Shown: positions 42,617 through 51,899, counted from the stretch's first letter. The stretch is DNA of 64,000 bases from Rhizobium etli CFN 42 (GCF_000092045.1 NC_007765.1:310001-374000), one strand, 5' to 3'. Made by a program: numbers and translations. The notes: generated by a model not told the origin, from the sequence alone.

Positions 42617-43921
42617 ATGCAGTATTCGCTCGAACAGAATCGTAACGAGGTCATCATTTCCCTCGATCCGCGTATGCCGATGGCGCCGCCGAGCATAGAA
42701 CAAGTGGGATTGGATCAGTCGTTCCTGCTCCGGCTGGCCGCAAAATGTGCTGCCGAGCAGGATACGACCACGGCCTCTCATCTCGCTGAGCGCATGAAAT
42801 TGCCGAAAGTGATCGTCAACATCCTGATCAAGGAACTGGTGAAACTCGCCTATCTCGAGGCGCGCGGCCTGGCGGGTGAGGATGTGAGATCCGATGTCCG
42901 CTATGCGCTGTCAATGAAAGGGTTCGAATATGCCCAGGCGGCGTCGCGTCAAAGCCAATATGTCGGGCCAGCGCCGGTGTCGCTGGATGCGTTCTGCCGG
43001 CAAATTTCTTTGCAGTCCATCCATGACGAACGCGTGACCCCCGAGCGGCTAACCGAGAGCCTTGAGGGGCTGGTGCTCTCGCACACGCTGGTCGAAAAGC
43101 TCGGTCCGGCCCTGAACTCCGGTCGCTCCATCCTGCTTTACGGACCGCCCGGCAACGGGAAGACGAGCATCGCCGAACGGACGTCGCAACTGTTTCGCCA
43201 AACCGTCTGGGTGCCCTATGCCATCGAGGTCGGCGGCCATGTCATCAGTTTCTATGATGAAGCTGTGCATCACCCAGTATCGGAGGCTGACGCGGAATCC
43301 CATCCGAAAGCAGATCAACGATGGATCGAATGCCGCCGTCCGGTGATCAAGACAGGCGGGGAATTGACCCTCGATCAACTCGATCTCACCTTCAATGCCG
43401 GGCCAAATGTCTATGAAGCGCCCATACACTTGAAGGCATCCGGCGGCGTCTTCATCATCGACGACTTCGGGCGTCAGCAAGTGGCGCCGCAGGCGCTCAT
43501 CAATCGCTGGATTGTGCCGCTCGAGCGCGGATACGACTTCCTGACGCTGCACACCGGCAAGAAGTTCAAGGTTCCCTTTGACGAGTTGGTCGTCTTTTCG
43601 ACGAATATCGCACCGAAGGACCTCTCCGACGAGGCGGGCTTGCGGCGCCTCAAATACAAGATCTATGTGAACACGCCTTCGCGTGACGAATACATCAGAA
43701 TTTTCAAATCCTATGCCAGCGGTGCCGGATTGGCCGTCCGTGATCCAGACCTGCACCTGTTCTACGATCGCAAGTACAACGACGATGTGCTAGCGTCTTG
43801 CTATCATCCGAAATATCTTTTGGATTTTGTCGGTTCTTACTGCGAGTTCAATGGCATAGAGAGAATCGCGTCGCTCGATATGCTGGACCGCGCCTGGGAA
43901 GGTGTATTCACGTCGGAATGA
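42617..43921 (+). CDS. AAA-type ATPase associated with Flp pilus assembly
   Basis: This 434-residue protein has a winged-helix-like N-terminal region (about 35-110, AEQDTTTASHLAERMKLP) and an AAA domain. Walker A is GPPGNGKT at 176-183 and Walker B GGVFIIDDFG near 275. Similar proteins are annotated as ATPases with chaperone activity linked to Flp pilus assembly. It lies 15 bases after tadC on the same strand, so it belongs to the operon. Its clients are unknown; pilin or pseudopilin handling is a guess. Confidence 0.82.
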   Translation: MQYSLEQNRNEVIISLDPRMPMAPPSIEQVGLDQSFLLRLAAKCAAEQDTTTASHLAERMKLPKVIVNILIKELVKLAYLEARGLAGEDVRSDVRYALSMKGFEYAQAASRQSQYVGPAPVSLDAFCRQISLQSIHDERVTPERLTESLEGLVLSHTLVEKLGPALNSGRSILLYGPPGNGKTSIAERTSQLFRQTVWVPYAIEVGGHVISFYDEAVHHPVSEADAESHPKADQRWIECRRPVIKTGGELTLDQLDLTFNAGPNVYEAPIHLKASGGVFIIDDFGRQQVAPQALINRWIVPLERGYDFLTLHTGKKFKVPFDELVVFSTNIAPKDLSDEAGLRRLKYKIYVNTPSRDEYIRIFKSYASGAGLAVRDPDLHLFYDRKYNDDVLASCYHPKYLLDFVGSYCEFNGIERIASLDMLDRAWEGVFTSE

Positions 43922-43988
43922 TCGCGGACCTTGCGCCGAGCGCGGCGTCCTGATTCAATCCAGTTAACGACTTACGGGGAGTAAACGA

Positions 43989-44552
43989 ATGACCAGCATC
44001 CCGAGCATCGACGGCGAAGCAGGCGGCGCGAGACCAAGCAACATGCGAGTGATTGAGCCGAGAGCCTCAAGAAACCCACTCATCGTCGGTCTGCTCCTTA
44101 TACTCTTGCCCGTGAATGCTGGCGTTCTCATCTATACTGCCAAAAACTCAGCGGATGTTCGCGAGAGCCGCGAGAGCATCGCAGCGCTTAAAAGGTCCAT
44201 TGAGGGCCTGAGAGGACAAATGGAAAAGCAGTCGGACAAAATCGCGACCAACGCCAAGGCCGACGAACTCGCACTTATCCGTCAACAGATGGATAGCCTG
44301 CAAAAGTCCATGTCGATGAACGAGGGGATGCGCAACGACATCAGCGGTGCACGCATGGGCTCGGCTTTGGTCCTGAGCGCGCCCGGCAAGGAGCCGGCGC
44401 AGTTTTTCGCACCTCGCATGCCAGCGGAAACTCAAATGCTGGATAGCACTCTTGCGTCCATCGAAGCTGGCGGGATTCCAGTCAATAACCTGCCGCGTTA
44501 CGAACGAACGCTCTCACCGCAAGGCCAGCTCATCCTTCGAAAGGCTCGGTAA
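43989..44552 (+). CDS. Membrane-anchored coiled-coil protein at the end of the tad operon
   Basis: I do not recognise a family for this 187-residue protein. It has a cytoplasmic N terminus, one membrane helix (NPLIVGLLLILLPVNAGVLIY, about 31-51), then a likely coiled coil (about 55-120) with two similar stretches around LRGQMEKQSDK and LIRQQMDSLQKSM. The C-terminal part is short (NNLPRYERTLSPQGQLIL). GGGGAG precedes the ATG. It follows the AAA ATPase by 67 bases, and the topology suits a periplasmic scaffold. Confidence 0.7.
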   Translation: MTSIPSIDGEAGGARPSNMRVIEPRASRNPLIVGLLLILLPVNAGVLIYTAKNSADVRESRESIAALKRSIEGLRGQMEKQSDKIATNAKADELALIRQQMDSLQKSMSMNEGMRNDISGARMGSALVLSAPGKEPAQFFAPRMPAETQMLDSTLASIEAGGIPVNNLPRYERTLSPQGQLILRKAR

Positions 44553-44663
44553 ACACCGACTTCGCCGAAATCTCCAAGGCAATCGCCCGGCCAGGGACGA
44601 CTTGCCTCGCTCATTCTAGGGCGCTCTCATCTCGACACAGACTGCCGATCGCTGAGGGGCCTA

Positions 44664-45182
44664 TCAGCGCTGAGCATACTTCACGCTGTTCTTCATCAAT
44701 TCGAGATTACGGGCAGTGACTTCGTTCCCGGGATCGAGCTCATAGGCTTTCAGGAAGTACCGCCTGGCAGTACGCAAGTCACCGCGTAACAGGTGAGAGT
44801 ATCCGATATTGTTGTAATAGACTGGGGTGTTGCCGATCATTCGGGAGAGCTGCTGGTAGGCGCGGTCCGACGTGTCGAAGCGGGCAACCATGTCGGCCGA
44901 GGCCGCGAGGCCGAGCCAGGCGGCCGGATCTTGCGGAAACACATCAACCGCTCGCTTGTAGATGGCGTAGGATTTTCCGTAGTTCTTTTCCTGGAACTGC
45001 AATTTCCCGTTGGTTATCAACTCGTCGTTCTTATAGAAGGCGACGGCTGAGTCATCCTCGAGGGTCTTTGCACTATCGCCATAAGCAGCGAGGCCATCGC
45101 TGGATGACTGGCAACCAGCTAAAATCGCTCCAGCCGCTATCAAAAACGCGATGCACTTGGTCCCAGCTCTGATCTGCAACAT
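44664..45182 (-). CDS. tadD: TadD-like TPR lipoprotein
   Basis: This 172-residue lipoprotein has a signal ending at LAGCQSSSDG and about three tetratricopeptide repeats (YGKSYAIYKRAVDVFPQDP, AWLGLAASADMVARFD, YYNNIGYSHLLRGDLRTAR). TadD acts as a pilotin-like factor for the secretin in Tad systems. It is on the opposite strand and closes the locus. ATG 45182 is given; TTG 45188, closer to GGGGGA, is equally possible. Confidence 0.85.
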   Translation of the reverse strand: MLQIRAGTKCIAFLIAAGAILAGCQSSSDGLAAYGDSAKTLEDDSAVAFYKNDELITNGKLQFQEKNYGKSYAIYKRAVDVFPQDPAAWLGLAASADMVARFDTSDRAYQQLSRMIGNTPVYYNNIGYSHLLRGDLRTARRYFLKAYELDPGNEVTARNLELMKNSVKYAQR

Positions 45183-45427
45183 TGGCAATTTGATCCCCCA
45201 TCAGATATTCTTACCAAAGATCCGGATGCGCTCACCGGGAATCATCGTAAAAAAAAGCTAACAACTCAAGAATTTGAGCAATTAGTCACAAAAAAGCGAC
45301 AGAGGCGGTCTACGCCCGAACGCGTCAGCATGATAAATGCCAACCATTCAAAGTTGGTATCATGCGTTCGGTGATTCTCAGAGTAGAAAATTAATCTACG
45401 TCGCCTACCCTGCTCTCAGGTCAAAGG

Positions 45428-45946
45428 ATGGGACGCCCTATGCGGATCGCTATTTTCACACTGATGCGACTTGGGCCATCACTGGCTTACGCGATAGCAT
45501 CGATGTTCATTCTCAGCATGCTGCTCTTGGAAAGCTTCCCCTCGAGCGCCTCCGTCTGGTGGCTGCATATGACAATTCTTCCTGTCATGCGCGAGCCGGT
45601 TTATCTGCTTTTGGCGGTACCCGGCATTGGAATTTGGAGTGCCACCGTCCTGTTGATGCTTGCATCAATTTTTGGGATTCGAGTGGCCCTGAAGCCGCAA
45701 AGACACTACCGGTCGGGGTTCATCCATGCCCATCTCGCGCTGATCGCGACCGGTCTGACCATGGGACGGGCGGCAGTCGCGCAAGCCGACCTATCCGCCT
45801 TTGCGATGCCACAGCTTCAGCGAGGCGACTGGTCGTTCCTGCCGCTATCCTACTCGCCGCTAGGGACTGTCCTTTTTATATCCGTGTTTTTGGCTTGCGT
45901 TTGCTGCCATGTAACAATCATCAAGCGTACAATGTCGTCCCGGTAG
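45428..45946 (+). CDS. Hypothetical integral membrane protein
   Basis: I do not recognise this 172-residue protein. It has about four hydrophobic segments (LGPSLAYAIASMFILSMLL, PVYLLLAVPGIGIWSATVLL, HLALIATGLTMG and LGTVLFISVFLACVCC) joined by short loops. The start is ATG 45428 after AGGTCAAAGG; ATG 45440 is possible. A longer frame overlapping it in another phase lacks these features. The 245-base gap before it holds no other gene. A link to the tad locus is unproven. Confidence 0.5.
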   Translation: MGRPMRIAIFTLMRLGPSLAYAIASMFILSMLLLESFPSSASVWWLHMTILPVMREPVYLLLAVPGIGIWSATVLLMLASIFGIRVALKPQRHYRSGFIHAHLALIATGLTMGRAAVAQADLSAFAMPQLQRGDWSFLPLSYSPLGTVLFISVFLACVCCHVTIIKRTMSSR

Positions 45947-45982
45947 AAAAACTTGGCGGCGCATGTCCTTCATCAACTCCGC

Positions 45983-46420
45983 TCAGTGCTTGGCGCTGAG
46001 GATCTCGATCGTCCGCTCGTCGAACTTTCCCTGATAAAAACGTTCGATTGCCCGATGGAAGGGCGAGCCGTGATCGCTGATCGCCGCAAACAAGGTCATC
46101 GATGAGCGCAGCTTGAGATCATCAGGCGAGCCGAGGATGTCATGGGCCGATCGGCCGTCGATCGATAAAATCGCCTCGACGCAGCGCAGCAGCCGGCTTG
46201 AGAGAGTGGGATCAGCGAGGTAGGCGGCGGCTTCCCCGGCCGAGCGTATGGCATATTTTTCCGCCATTGCAGAGGTGCCGAGACCGGCGATCTGCGGAAA
46301 AATGAACCACATCCAATGAGAAGTTTTCCGTCCGGCTTTCAGTTCGGAAAGCGCCTGCTCGTAGATTCCGTCTTGGGCATCGACGAAACGTTCGAGATTG
46401 TAATCGATCTTGCCGGCCAT
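45983..46420 (-). CDS. DUF1810 family protein
   Basis: This 145-residue protein matches the DUF1810 family: NLERFVDAQDGIYEQALSEL, then HWMWFIFPQIAGLG and LRCVEAILSI. Family members are small soluble proteins of unknown function, widespread in rhizobia and often single genes. It is convergent with the membrane protein gene (36 bases between ends). The 108 bases upstream hold a GC-rich stretch but nothing I can name. Confidence 0.87.
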   Translation of the reverse strand: MAGKIDYNLERFVDAQDGIYEQALSELKAGRKTSHWMWFIFPQIAGLGTSAMAEKYAIRSAGEAAAYLADPTLSSRLLRCVEAILSIDGRSAHDILGSPDDLKLRSSMTLFAAISDHGSPFHRAIERFYQGKFDERTIEILSAKH

Positions 46421-46528
46421 GGTTCTCTCCCTTTTGCTGTCAACGCAGCTTGAGCCAGAGGTCTCCGTGCCTGGCGAAGAAACTTCTCCCCTGGGCGAAA
46501 ATATCGCCCCGGGGTAGTCGGCTTGCTG

Positions 46529-46840
46529 TCAGCAGACCCTTTCAGCATAGGGGCTGCTGTCGCGGCAATGGCCGTAAGGCTGATGGTGCGGCGTATCACC
46601 AGGGGTGGCGGCAATGGCCGATGTCGTCACCGGATCCGTCTCGCTAGACGAATATGCGGCAAAACCGACAAAGCTCAAGACAACCAACGCTGCGACCACG
46701 ACGATGCGCTCGAAACCGGAAAGTTTCTGGGCGCTGACATGTTCCACATAGTCGCGCTCGCCTGGACCGGCAGTTTGGTCCTCTTTCACGTGGAGGGTCA
46801 CCATATCCTGGCGACGGCTTAAAGTTTCACAATCTGTCAT
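46529..46840 (-). CDS. Small membrane-anchored hypothetical protein
   Basis: I do not recognise this 103-residue protein. It has a charged N-terminal part (VKEDQTAGPGERDYVEHVSAQ), a single membrane helix (RIVVVAALVVLSFVGFAAY, about 45-63) and a Thr/Ser/His-rich tail that should face the periplasm. ATG 46840 follows GGAG at eight bases; the frame upstream to 46921 has no ribosome site. Upstream, the 233-base gap contains an inverted repeat, CTTCAAT and ATTGAAG, at 46932-46952. Confidence 0.55.
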   Translation of the reverse strand: MTDCETLSRRQDMVTLHVKEDQTAGPGERDYVEHVSAQKLSGFERIVVVAALVVLSFVGFAAYSSSETDPVTTSAIAATPGDTPHHQPYGHCRDSSPYAERVC

Positions 46841-47073
46841 TATAATTACTCCTGCAACACATGCGGCCGGTCGAAGAGTAAACTCTCGCCCTCGCGTCGA
46901 ACCGGCTCGCGATGCGTGCATGCATGTGTGTCTTCAATCGTGGCAATTGAAGGGGCCATATTCAAACTCAGTGTTCAAAAATTCGTACCAATAAACGTAA
47001 AAGATCGTGAGGCTCTGGCCCGCTCGAATGATCCGGGTTAGTCCTTGGCGGCATCTCTCATCAGGACCGTCCC

Positions 47074-48444
47074 ATGAGTAAATCCTTCGGTGCGATGTCT
47101 GTCGCCCAGCTTTCCGTCCTCATCCAAAGCGGCGCCGCCGATCCGGTCGATGTGGCCGAGACGGTGTTCGAATCCATCGCCAATTATGCCGACAAGGCGG
47201 TCTTCACCACATTGCTCGAAGGCCGGGCGATGGAGGAGGCGCGTGCCTCCTCCAAACGTTTGCGGGAAGGGCGCTCGCTCGGTCTGCTGGACGGCATTCC
47301 GATCGCCTGGAAGGATCTTTTCGACATTGAGGGCCTGCCGACGACGGCAGGGTCCGTCGTTCTGGCCGCCACGGCGCCCGCCAGCTGCGATGCGGCGATC
47401 GTCGGTCTCCTCAGGCGGGCGGGCATGGTCGCCATAGGCCGCACGAATATGAGCGAATTTGCCTTTTCCGGCCTTGGCATCAATCCGCATTACGGCACGC
47501 CAGTCAATCCGCGCGGCACCGATCTCCCGCGCATTCCCGGCGGCTCCTCGTCCGGCGCCGGCGTTGCCGTCGCGGCCGGGCTCGTGCCGGTCGCGATGGG
47601 CACGGATACCGGCGGGTCCGTGCGTATTCCCGCCGCCTTCAACGGGATCGTCGGCTACAAGGCGACATCAGGCCGTCATGTGATGGACGGCGTCTATCCG
47701 CTGGCAAAGAGCCTCGATTCGCTTGGCCCGCTCTGCCGCAGCGTCAGGGATGCCGTATGGATCGATGCGGCGATGCGCGGCCTGACCGCGCCTGATGTGA
47801 TCGAGCGTCCTTTGAGGGGGCTGGAATTGCTCGTGCCCGAAAATGTCGTTTTCGATGCGGCTGAACCCGGCGTTGTCGCTGCTTTCGAGGCAGCTTTGGA
47901 ACGCTTTCAAAGCGCCGGCGCTTCCGTTTCCCGCACCATCATTCCCGCCTTCAACGAAATCCTTGATCTCATGACGAGATATGGTCCGCTGGTGACGGCG
48001 GAGGCTTTCGCCCTTCACCAGGAACGTTTGGCGGGACCGGACGCAGAGCGTATGGACCATCGCGTCGTCATGCGCACCCGCTTGGGGAGCAGGACGACGG
48101 CGCCCGATTACATCGCGATCCTCGAAGCCCGCAGGCGCCTCATCGGGGGAGTCGACCGCCTCGTGGGGGACCGTATACTGGCCTTTCCCACCGTCGCGCA
48201 TGTCGCTCCGCCGATCGCGCCGCTGGAAGAAAATGATGAACTCTTCTTCGCCACGAATAACAGGACGCTGCGCAATACCGCACTCGGCAATTTCCTCGAT
48301 TGGTGCGGCGCCTCGATCCCCTGCGGTACGGGTGAATCAGGCATGCCGGTCGGTCTGCTGCTTTCGGCGACCGCCAGTCGCGACGAGGCGCTGCTGGGGG
48401 CCGCGCTTGCGGCGGAGGCGGTCGTCCGCGGCGATTTCGTCTGA
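47074..48444 (+). CDS. Amidase signature family protein
   Basis: This 456-residue hydrolase has the Ser-cisSer-Lys triad of the amidase signature family. The Lys is in IPIAWKDLFDIEG near residue 79, the signature GGSSSGAGVAVAAGLVPVAM near 152, and the nucleophile region GTDTGGSVRIPAAFNG. It is not GatA in context because no gatB or gatC adjoins it. Substrates of such stand-alone rhizobial amidases are unpredictable. It is followed by the isomerase gene after 67 bases on the same strand. Confidence 0.87.
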   Translation: MSKSFGAMSVAQLSVLIQSGAADPVDVAETVFESIANYADKAVFTTLLEGRAMEEARASSKRLREGRSLGLLDGIPIAWKDLFDIEGLPTTAGSVVLAATAPASCDAAIVGLLRRAGMVAIGRTNMSEFAFSGLGINPHYGTPVNPRGTDLPRIPGGSSSGAGVAVAAGLVPVAMGTDTGGSVRIPAAFNGIVGYKATSGRHVMDGVYPLAKSLDSLGPLCRSVRDAVWIDAAMRGLTAPDVIERPLRGLELLVPENVVFDAAEPGVVAAFEAALERFQSAGASVSRTIIPAFNEILDLMTRYGPLVTAEAFALHQERLAGPDAERMDHRVVMRTRLGSRTTAPDYIAILEARRRLIGGVDRLVGDRILAFPTVAHVAPPIAPLEENDELFFATNNRTLRNTALGNFLDWCGASIPCGTGESGMPVGLLLSATASRDEALLGAALAAEAVVRGDFV

Positions 48445-48511
48445 AACTGGCAATTGAACCGCCCGGTGTTTATTGCCATTGATGGCGTGAGGAGATCCTG
48501 GAGGACGGCAC

Positions 48512-49372
48512 GTGCAGGTTTTGCAGAACGGATGCTTTGCGGTTTCGACCTGGTCGCTCCATCGGCTGCTCGGCGCCGTTTATGGCTATAGCCCCGATTC
48601 CGGCAAGAGTGCGGCGCCGAAAGAGCCCTACGGCCCCGGCGGTGCGGCGCTGATCGACATGCCGGCGGCGCTCGCTGCGCGCGGCATCCACCGGCTGGAG
48701 GTCTGCTCCTTCCATCTGCCAAGCCTCGATGCCGCTTACCTAAGCGAACTCAGCGATGCGATGGTGTCGTCGAACGTGCTGTTCCAGACGCTGCTCGTCG
48801 AGGACGGCGATCCGAGCCATCCCGAAACGGCCGAACGCGATGTCAGATGGATGGCAGAGTGGATCGATATAGCGGCTGCACTCGGGGCGCAAAGGATGCG
48901 CGTCATCGCCGGCAAGCAGAAGCCGACGCAGGAAAACCTTGCCCGCGCCGCCCGACATCTTGGCTGGCTGGCCGAACAGGCGGAAGGCAGCAATGTGCGT
49001 GTCGTCGTCGAAAACTGGTTCGATCTGCTGCCGTCCCCCATCGAGATGAACTGGCTGCTGGACCGGCTGGACGGCAAGGTCGGACTCAACGGCGACCTCG
49101 GCAATTGGGCTCCGCCCGCCAAATATGAAGGCCTCGCCGATATCATGGGTCGGGCGGAAATCTGCCACGCCAAGGCCGATTACGGCGCTGCCGGCCTCGA
49201 TGCAGACGATTACCGCAAATGCCTCGAGATGTGCGAGAGAGCCGGCTATGCCGGCCCTTTCACGCTGATCTACGACTCACCCTTCTTCGCCGACGAATGG
49301 GACGGCATCCTGCTGCAAAAGCAGTTCATCGAAGATTTCCTGCGCGAGGCGCTGGGGCTCAGGACGGCTTAG
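48512..49372 (+). CDS. Sugar phosphate isomerase/epimerase-like TIM-barrel protein
   Basis: This 286-residue AP-endonuclease-2/xylose-isomerase-like barrel contains ALGAQRMRVIAGKQ, VVVENWFDLLPSP (metal-ligand Glu), LNGDLGNWAPPAKYE and ICHAKADYGAAG (metal-ligand His), then YDSPFF. Members isomerise or epimerise sugars or inositols. The start is GTG 48512, with GGAGGACGGCAC directly upstream. No ATG fits. It is probably co-transcribed with the amidase gene. Confidence 0.8.
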   Translation: MQVLQNGCFAVSTWSLHRLLGAVYGYSPDSGKSAAPKEPYGPGGAALIDMPAALAARGIHRLEVCSFHLPSLDAAYLSELSDAMVSSNVLFQTLLVEDGDPSHPETAERDVRWMAEWIDIAAALGAQRMRVIAGKQKPTQENLARAARHLGWLAEQAEGSNVRVVVENWFDLLPSPIEMNWLLDRLDGKVGLNGDLGNWAPPAKYEGLADIMGRAEICHAKADYGAAGLDADDYRKCLEMCERAGYAGPFTLIYDSPFFADEWDGILLQKQFIEDFLREALGLRTA

Positions 49373-49380
49373 GCAGTTGA

Positions 49381-50895
49381 TTATTCCTGACGCGGAAACC
49401 TCTGGCTTTCCTCCAGCACATTCAGATCCATGTGATTGCGCATGTAGCGCTCCGATGCTTTCTGCAGCGGCTGATAATCCCAGGGATAATAGGCACCGTT
49501 GCGAAGCGCTGCGTAAACCACCCAGCGGCGGGCCTGGCTTTCGCGCACGGCCGCGTCGAAATCGGATAGGTTCCAGCGCTGCCCGGCCTTTTCGACAAGC
49601 CGCGCCAAGGTGTCGGCATGCGCCGGATCGGCTGCCAGATTCTCGAGTTCTTGCGGGTCGGTCTCAAGATCGAACAGCATCGGCGGGTCCTTCTCGCACA
49701 GCGAGAGCTTGTAGCGTCCGTCCCTGAGGCAGACCAGCGGCGCTTCGGACCCTTCCGCGGCATATTCCATCGGCACGGGGCCGCGGCTGCCGGTGCCTTG
49801 AGCAAGCGCTGCGAGATCGCAGCCCTCGGTCCACGGCTTCAGCGAGGCGATATCGATCCCGACGAGGCCGGCGAGCGTCGGTGTCACATCGAGGGTGGAG
49901 ACGGGCTGGTCGATGCGCTTCGGCTTCCAGCCCGGTGCCGCGATCATCAGCGGAACGCGAGCCGAACCTTCGAAGAAGTTCATCTTAAACCAGAGACCGC
50001 GATCGCCGAGCATGTCGCCATGGTCGGACACGAAGAGGATGATCGTATTGTCGGCCATGCGGCTACGTTCCAGCACGTCGAGAATTTCGCCGATCTTTTC
50101 ATCGACATAGGAGATATTGGCGAGATAGCCGCGTCTTGCCCGCCTGACATGTTCGCCGCTGATGTCGAAAGCATGATGGTCGCAGGCTTTCATCAGACGC
50201 TGCGAATGCGGGTCCTGCCGCTCGAAGGCGATCGGCTCAACCGCCGGGTCGAGGGCGGGGCAGTCCTCATAGAGATCCCAGAATTTGCGGCGCGCGACAT
50301 ACGGGTCGTGCGGATGCGTAAAGCTGACGGTCAGGCACCAGGGGCGCTCGTCATGGCCGCGCGAGAGGTCGTACAGTTTCCGCGTGGCGTGATAGGCGAC
50401 CTCGTCATCATATTCCATCTGGTTGGTGATTTCGGCCACGCCGGCGCCGGTGACCGAGCCGAGATTGTGGTACCACCAGTCGATGCGCTCGCCGGGCTTG
50501 GTGTAGTCAGGTGTCCAGCCGAAATCAGCCGGATAGATATCCGTCGTCAGGCGTTCTTCGAAGCCGTGAAGCTGGTCGGGGCCGACAAAATGCATCTTGC
50601 CCGAAAGCGCCGTCTGGTATCCAGCGGCGCGCAGATGATGGGCATAGGTCGGGATATCGGAGGCAAATTCGGCCGCGTTGTCGTAGACGCGCGTCCGACT
50701 CGGCAATTGCCCGGACATGAAGGAGGCCCGCGCCGGCGCGCAGAGCGGGCTTGCCGTATAGGTGTTGGCGAAACGCACCGAGCGCTCGGCGAGCGATTTG
50801 AGGTGGGGCGCGTGAAGAAAATCCGCGGGGCCATCGGGAAAGAAGGTCCCGTTCAACTGATCCACCATCAGGACGAGGATGTTCGGGCGCGCCAT
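49381..50895 (-). CDS. betC: Choline sulfatase
   Basis: This 504-residue type I sulfatase hydrolyses choline-O-sulfate to choline and sulfate. The modified-Cys motif is LCAPARASF with Cys52, to be converted to formylglycine. Metal ligands begin at VDQLNG (Asp12). Long stretches match rhizobial BetC as I recall it, for example GKMHFVGPDQLHGFEERL and RIDWWYHNLGSVTGAGV. It is divergent from a LysR regulator of the choline-sulfate type. betI, betB and betA are not beside it, unlike the S. meliloti betICBA operon. Confidence 0.92.
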   Translation of the reverse strand: MARPNILVLMVDQLNGTFFPDGPADFLHAPHLKSLAERSVRFANTYTASPLCAPARASFMSGQLPSRTRVYDNAAEFASDIPTYAHHLRAAGYQTALSGKMHFVGPDQLHGFEERLTTDIYPADFGWTPDYTKPGERIDWWYHNLGSVTGAGVAEITNQMEYDDEVAYHATRKLYDLSRGHDERPWCLTVSFTHPHDPYVARRKFWDLYEDCPALDPAVEPIAFERQDPHSQRLMKACDHHAFDISGEHVRRARRGYLANISYVDEKIGEILDVLERSRMADNTIILFVSDHGDMLGDRGLWFKMNFFEGSARVPLMIAAPGWKPKRIDQPVSTLDVTPTLAGLVGIDIASLKPWTEGCDLAALAQGTGSRGPVPMEYAAEGSEAPLVCLRDGRYKLSLCEKDPPMLFDLETDPQELENLAADPAHADTLARLVEKAGQRWNLSDFDAAVRESQARRWVVYAALRNGAYYPWDYQPLQKASERYMRNHMDLNVLEESQRFPRQE

Positions 50896-50960
50896 GTGAA
50901 TTGCCTTTTGCTATTTGACGATTTTATTGAAGCGCCTATCATCTCAGCTGTAAAGACAGC

Positions 50961-50982
50961 TTTTTCTGATAACTGAGAAAAA
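50961..50982. promoter_or_regulatory. Palindrome between betC and its LysR-type regulator
   Basis: TTTTTCT, eight bases, AGAAAAA. It lies eight bases before the regulator ATG and overlaps its ribosome site (AAGGA), so it is a candidate autoregulatory LysR site. The other side of the 95-base gap holds the betC promoter region. Confidence 0.45.
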
Positions 50983-50990
50983 GGATTTTT

Positions 50991-51899
50991 ATGTCAGAAC
51001 GACCGCCTGAGCTCGGATGGATGCGCCTCTTCCTGGAGGTGGCGCGGCTTGGGAGCCTTTCTGCGGCTGCAGCACATCTCGGGCTAACCCAGCCAGCCGT
51101 CAGCTATCAGATCCGCCGGCTGGAAGAGCAGTTCGGCGTCAGTCTGTTGCGCCGCCGGCAGCGGGGGGTCGAACTGACTGTCGAAGGCGAGCGGCTTCTT
51201 GAGGTGACGGCAAAAGCAGTCGGCGACATCGACGCACTCGCCCGCAGTTTCCGGGTCGAGGCCCAACGACCAGTCGTGAGGCTGAGGACCGATTATGCCT
51301 TCTCGGCACTTTGGCTGATCCCACGCATGGATGGCTTTCGCCGTCTGCACCCGGAAACGGATATGCAGATTGTCGCGACGCAGCGGCTTGCAGCCGGATT
51401 TCGCGACGAGGCAGATGTCGCGGTGGTTTTCGGTACGCGCGACGAATTCGGCGCCGTCGGCAGGCTTCTGCTGCCGGAGAGCATCGTGCCCGTTTGCACG
51501 CGCGGGTTCCTCGATCGCAACGGGCCTTTCGATGATCCGAGACAGCTTGCCAAGGCAAGGCTGATCCATCTCGACGCGCCGCTGCCATCGCCCTGGTTCG
51601 ACTGGCGCACATATCTTGCCGAGTTCTCCGTTCCGCGCGATACCCATGCCGGCCGCGGCGATATCAGTTTCAATACCTATTCGCTGGTCATCCAGGCCGC
51701 TCTCACTGAGCAGGGTGTGGCGATCGGCTGGATGGGGCTCGTCGATACGCTTCTTTCGGCACACATGCTTGTCGAAGCCGGCCCGCCGCTCGAGGCGTCC
51801 GACCGCGGTTATTGGCTCGTGCCGCCTCGATCTCCAAATGTCCACAGCGAAAGGCTCAGCGCCTGGCTGTCGGATGAGGTGACGAGAAATGGTGAGTAG
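50991..51899 (+). CDS. LysR-family regulator of choline-sulfate use
   Basis: This 302-residue LysR regulator has an N-terminal winged helix (WMRLFLEVARLGSLSAAAAHL, then TQPAVSYQIRRLEEQFGV) and a periplasmic-binding-like effector domain. The sequence RTDYAFSALWLIPRMDGFRR is characteristic of the regulators paired with choline sulfatase genes. ATG 50991 follows AAGGATTTTT. It probably activates betC with choline-sulfate or choline as inducer (inference from the family). Confidence 0.87.
   Translation: MSERPPELGWMRLFLEVARLGSLSAAAAHLGLTQPAVSYQIRRLEEQFGVSLLRRRQRGVELTVEGERLLEVTAKAVGDIDALARSFRVEAQRPVVRLRTDYAFSALWLIPRMDGFRRLHPETDMQIVATQRLAAGFRDEADVAVVFGTRDEFGAVGRLLLPESIVPVCTRGFLDRNGPFDDPRQLAKARLIHLDAPLPSPWFDWRTYLAEFSVPRDTHAGRGDISFNTYSLVIQAALTEQGVAIGWMGLVDTLLSAHMLVEAGPPLEASDRGYWLVPPRSPNVHSERLSAWLSDEVTRNGE

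Noticed and set aside
41633..42781. 382-codon open frame antisense to tadC
   Set aside because: Arg/His/Asp-rich shadow without domains; tadC is supported by motifs and operon position.
45190..45427. Possible small RNA or gene in the gap between tadD and the membrane protein gene
   Set aside because: No convincing promoter-terminator pair or coding frame; nothing can be supported.
45337..45999. 220-codon open frame overlapping the small membrane protein gene
   Set aside because: No ribosome site or domain; the overlapping frame at 45428 encodes four credible membrane segments.
49618..50976. 452-codon open frame antisense to betC
   Set aside because: Shadow of the choline sulfatase gene, whose active-site motif and length are complete.
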